DNA from: Bacillus sp. OV166
GTDB taxonomy: Bacteria > Bacillota > Bacilli > Bacillales > Cytobacillaceae
DNA length: 64,000 nt
Direction of reading: 5' to 3'
Assembly: GCF_900177675.1 (NCBI RefSeq)
Contig: NZ_FXWM01000001.1
Coordinates: forward strand, 2,737,001 to 2,801,000
A program made the translations under genes and the position numbers. Positions 62,718-64,000 of this stretch are shown piece after piece (position 1 is the stretch's first letter; every line of letters begins with the position of its first letter). The notes beneath the pieces were generated by a model. It was not told where the DNA came from. It saw nothing but the letters and a program-made list of their open reading frames with translations, and searched no databases.

Positions 62718-63089
62718 ATGGAAGTTTTTGCTGAATATTTAGCGCATATTGATAACCCGCAACATCGGGCCCGAACGGAAGAAGTTTTGGCTTGGGTAAC
62801 TAAGAAATTTCCAACTTTAATGCCAAAAGTTGCGTGGAATCAGCCTATGTTTACCGATCACGGCACATTTATTATTGGCTTTAGCGTAGCCAAACATCAT
62901 TTGGCTGTTGCCCCTGAAATGGCAGGGATTAATCATTTTTCTGATGAAATTGTGCAGGCTGGCTATGATCACACCAAGCAGTTGGTAGGTATCCATTGGG
63001 ATAGTCCGGTTGATTTCTCATTACTTGAGAAAATGATCGAGTTTAATATTTTGGATAAGGCAGACTGTTCAACTTTTTGGCGGAAATAA
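62718..63089 (+). CDS. DUF1801/YdhG-like protein
   Basis: From ATG 62718, after TAGGAGGG, the protein has 123 residues. The DUF1801 pattern shows [23 protein letters not shown] and [14 protein letters not shown]. Relatives include frataxin-like iron chaperones such as B. subtilis YdhG; the function here is not proven. The longer frame from 62490 runs over azlD and is rejected. Confidence 0.85.
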   Translation: MEVFAEYLAHIDNPQHRARTEEVLAWVTKKFPTLMPKVAWNQPMFTDHGTFIIGFSVAKHHLAVAPEMAGINHFSDEIVQAGYDHTKQLVGIHWDSPVDFSLLEKMIEFNILDKADCSTFWRK

Positions 63090-63095
63090 TTCTAA

Positions 63096-63521
63096 GCGTA
63101 TAAGCAACCACTTTGGGAATTAGGTATTTCGCTTTCGGCTTATGGTGTTCTCTCAAGAGGTTTATTGAGCGGCACATGGTCAAAAGATCGGGTTCTAGGT
63201 TTGGATGATAAACGCAGTAATGGTCCGCGGTTTGCCAAAGAAAATATTGAAAAGAATTTATCCCTTGTAGAGGCATTGCGTGAAATTGCTGAAGAAAAGC
63301 AAGCAACCATTGCGCAGATTGCCATCGCATGGGTTTTATCCAAGGGTGAGGATGTTAAACCATTGATTGGTGCAAGAACGCAGTCACAACTTCATGTTTC
63401 AATAGGCGCTGTTGACCTGAATTTAAGTTCAAACGATCTTTTACGAATTGAAGAAGTCGTACCTTCAGAACTTGTCGCCGGAGAATACTACCCGGTACCA
63501 CGGAAAAAATGGTTCTTTTAA
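63096..63521 (+). pseudogene. Aldo/keto reductase, C-terminal fragment
   Basis: The frame opens directly after a stop and reads WELGISLSAYGVLSRGLLSGTW...PRFAKENIEKN...IAIAWVLSKGEDVKPLIGA, the last 140 residues of an aldo/keto reductase. The catalytic Asp, Tyr, Lys and His half is missing, and no ribosome site precedes it. It is a 5'-truncated remnant and is not a copy of the reductase at 57339. Confidence 0.8.
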
Positions 63522-63623
63522 CAAATTTTTAATGAAGCAAAGGTTGTTAAAATGAAGAATGACTAATTTCTTGTTTAACTAACTGGGTGCTTCAACACAG
63601 TAATAAATAAAATTAATAAGCCT

Positions 63624-63669
63624 AAAATATGCAAGTTTTATACACAACTTGCATATTTTAGCTTTTTTT
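63624..63669. terminator. Terminator-like hairpin
   Basis: AAAATATGCAAGTT (63624-63637) pairs perfectly with AACTTGCATATTTT (63646-63659), a 14-bp stem, followed by GCTTTTTTTT. The rest of 63522-63708 shows no gene. Confidence 0.85.
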
Positions 63670-63708
63670 TATACATAAAACATGATTTTAAGCTAAGTTT
63701 AAAGTGAG

Positions 63709-63876
63709 TTAATCCATAGGTGGTAGATGATCAAATTTGCCTGGAGGTTCATTTAATTGTCTACTTCTCATATATTTGAATTTCAATATACCAGCGACGA
63801 CAGCTAGTACTACTATTGGGATTATTAAATAATCTTGAGTTGATAAGAGGTCGTTTGTTATTGAGTTAACAGACAA
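63709..63876 (-). CDS. Possible small membrane protein (55 residues)
   Basis: From TTG 63876 the frame has one membrane segment (DYLIIPIVVLAVVAGILKF) and a C-terminal tail NEPPGKFDHLPPMD. It has reasonable composition for a small Bacillus membrane protein. Only a weak ribosome site is seen, and its first bases overlap an open frame on the other strand. Confidence 0.45.
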   Translation of the reverse strand: MSVNSITNDLLSTQDYLIIPIVVLAVVAGILKFKYMRSRQLNEPPGKFDHLPPMD

Positions 63877-64000
63877 AGGCAAAACTTCACAACATGAAAA
63901 ATGGACAATAATTTATCAGAACTTCGTCAATGATCTATCCAAGTTAGATAGTGAAGAGCAATTCGATCTTCATTTCGCTTTGCATAAAGTGAATTATTTG
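63839..64000 (+). other. Open frame running off the right edge
   Basis: The frame opens after TGA 63836 and stays open to the window end. It contains EKWTIIYQNFVNDLSKLDSEEQFDLHFALHKVNYL, a plausible soluble helical protein. There is no usual start codon or ribosome site, so it is either a truncated gene or has an unusual start. No family is recognised. Confidence 0.3.

Noticed and set aside
1..64000. Prophage, integrative element or defence island
   Set aside because: No integrase, transposase, restriction, toxin-antitoxin or phage structural genes; gene content and composition are those of ordinary chromosome apart from small repeats.

Overview
The window is AT-rich, gene-dense chromosomal DNA of a spore-forming low-GC Gram-positive of the Bacillaceae. 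Supporting signs are AAGGAGG-type ribosome sites, frequent TTG and GTG starts, a spore-coat transglutaminase (tgl), a YhcN/YlaJ lipoprotein with a forespore-type promoter, ycnK/ycnI, ykoS/ykoT-like genes and a CIRCE element. A Neobacillus-like genus is a guess. I see no rRNA, tRNA, CRISPR array, integrase, transposase or phage gene.

Layout. (a) 1-5891: a one-directional thiamine salvage operon, thiD(3' end)-thiE-thiW-ylmB-tenA-thiZ-thiX-thiY, which imports formylated aminopyrimidine, deformylates and hydrolyses it, phosphorylates it and couples it to the thiazole. (b) 6064-11398: a small uncharacterised gene and a giant DUF5724/DUF4132-type gene broken by two frameshifts. (c) 11455-18458: tgl, an MFS exporter, a cold-shock gene, two uncharacterised proteins, a metallo-beta-lactamase-fold hydrolase and a SulP transporter. 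(d) 18504-20215: an ArsR-type regulator, a YraQ/ArsP-type permease and an unlisted 52-residue cysteine-rich peptide, tied together by six copies of one operator. (e) 20315-23066: a MATE exporter, repeat-rich spacers and small proteins. (f) 23192-27317: a sucrose PTS locus (LacI-type regulator, EIIBC, sucrose-6-phosphate hydrolase) with four operator copies. (g) 27635-34162: an ECF-like sigma factor next to a ClpP paralogue, small enzymes, a Trp/His/Gln repeat protein and the copper genes ycnK and ycnI. (h) 34298-45948: a mixture including a phosphoesterase, an AbrB-type permease, MFS, HAD, PHP and SGNH proteins, a sporulation lipoprotein, a second MBL-fold hydrolase and a frameshifted APC permease. 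(i) 45990-46312: a 52-bp tandem repeat array. (j) 46421-52525: a zinc-ribbon protein, EamA, then a cell-envelope operon DedA / GT28 / YkoS-like / YkoT-like / GtrA. (k) 52749-64000: small proteins, CIRCE-controlled htpG, a DUF3231 protein, an aldo/keto reductase with a TetR regulator, a cupin, a MocR-type regulator divergent from azlCD with duplicated palindromes, a DUF1801 protein and gene remnants.

The most distinctive regulatory structures are the six-operator ArsR locus with its cysteine-rich peptide, the MocR/azlCD palindromes, CIRCE at htpG, the four-operator sucrose locus, and two unrelated tandem arrays that share a 52-bp period. Four genes are visibly broken (DUF4132, APC permease, an aldo/keto reductase fragment, an acetyltransferase-like fragment). 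All function assignments come from reading motifs and remembered family sequences; no database search was run.
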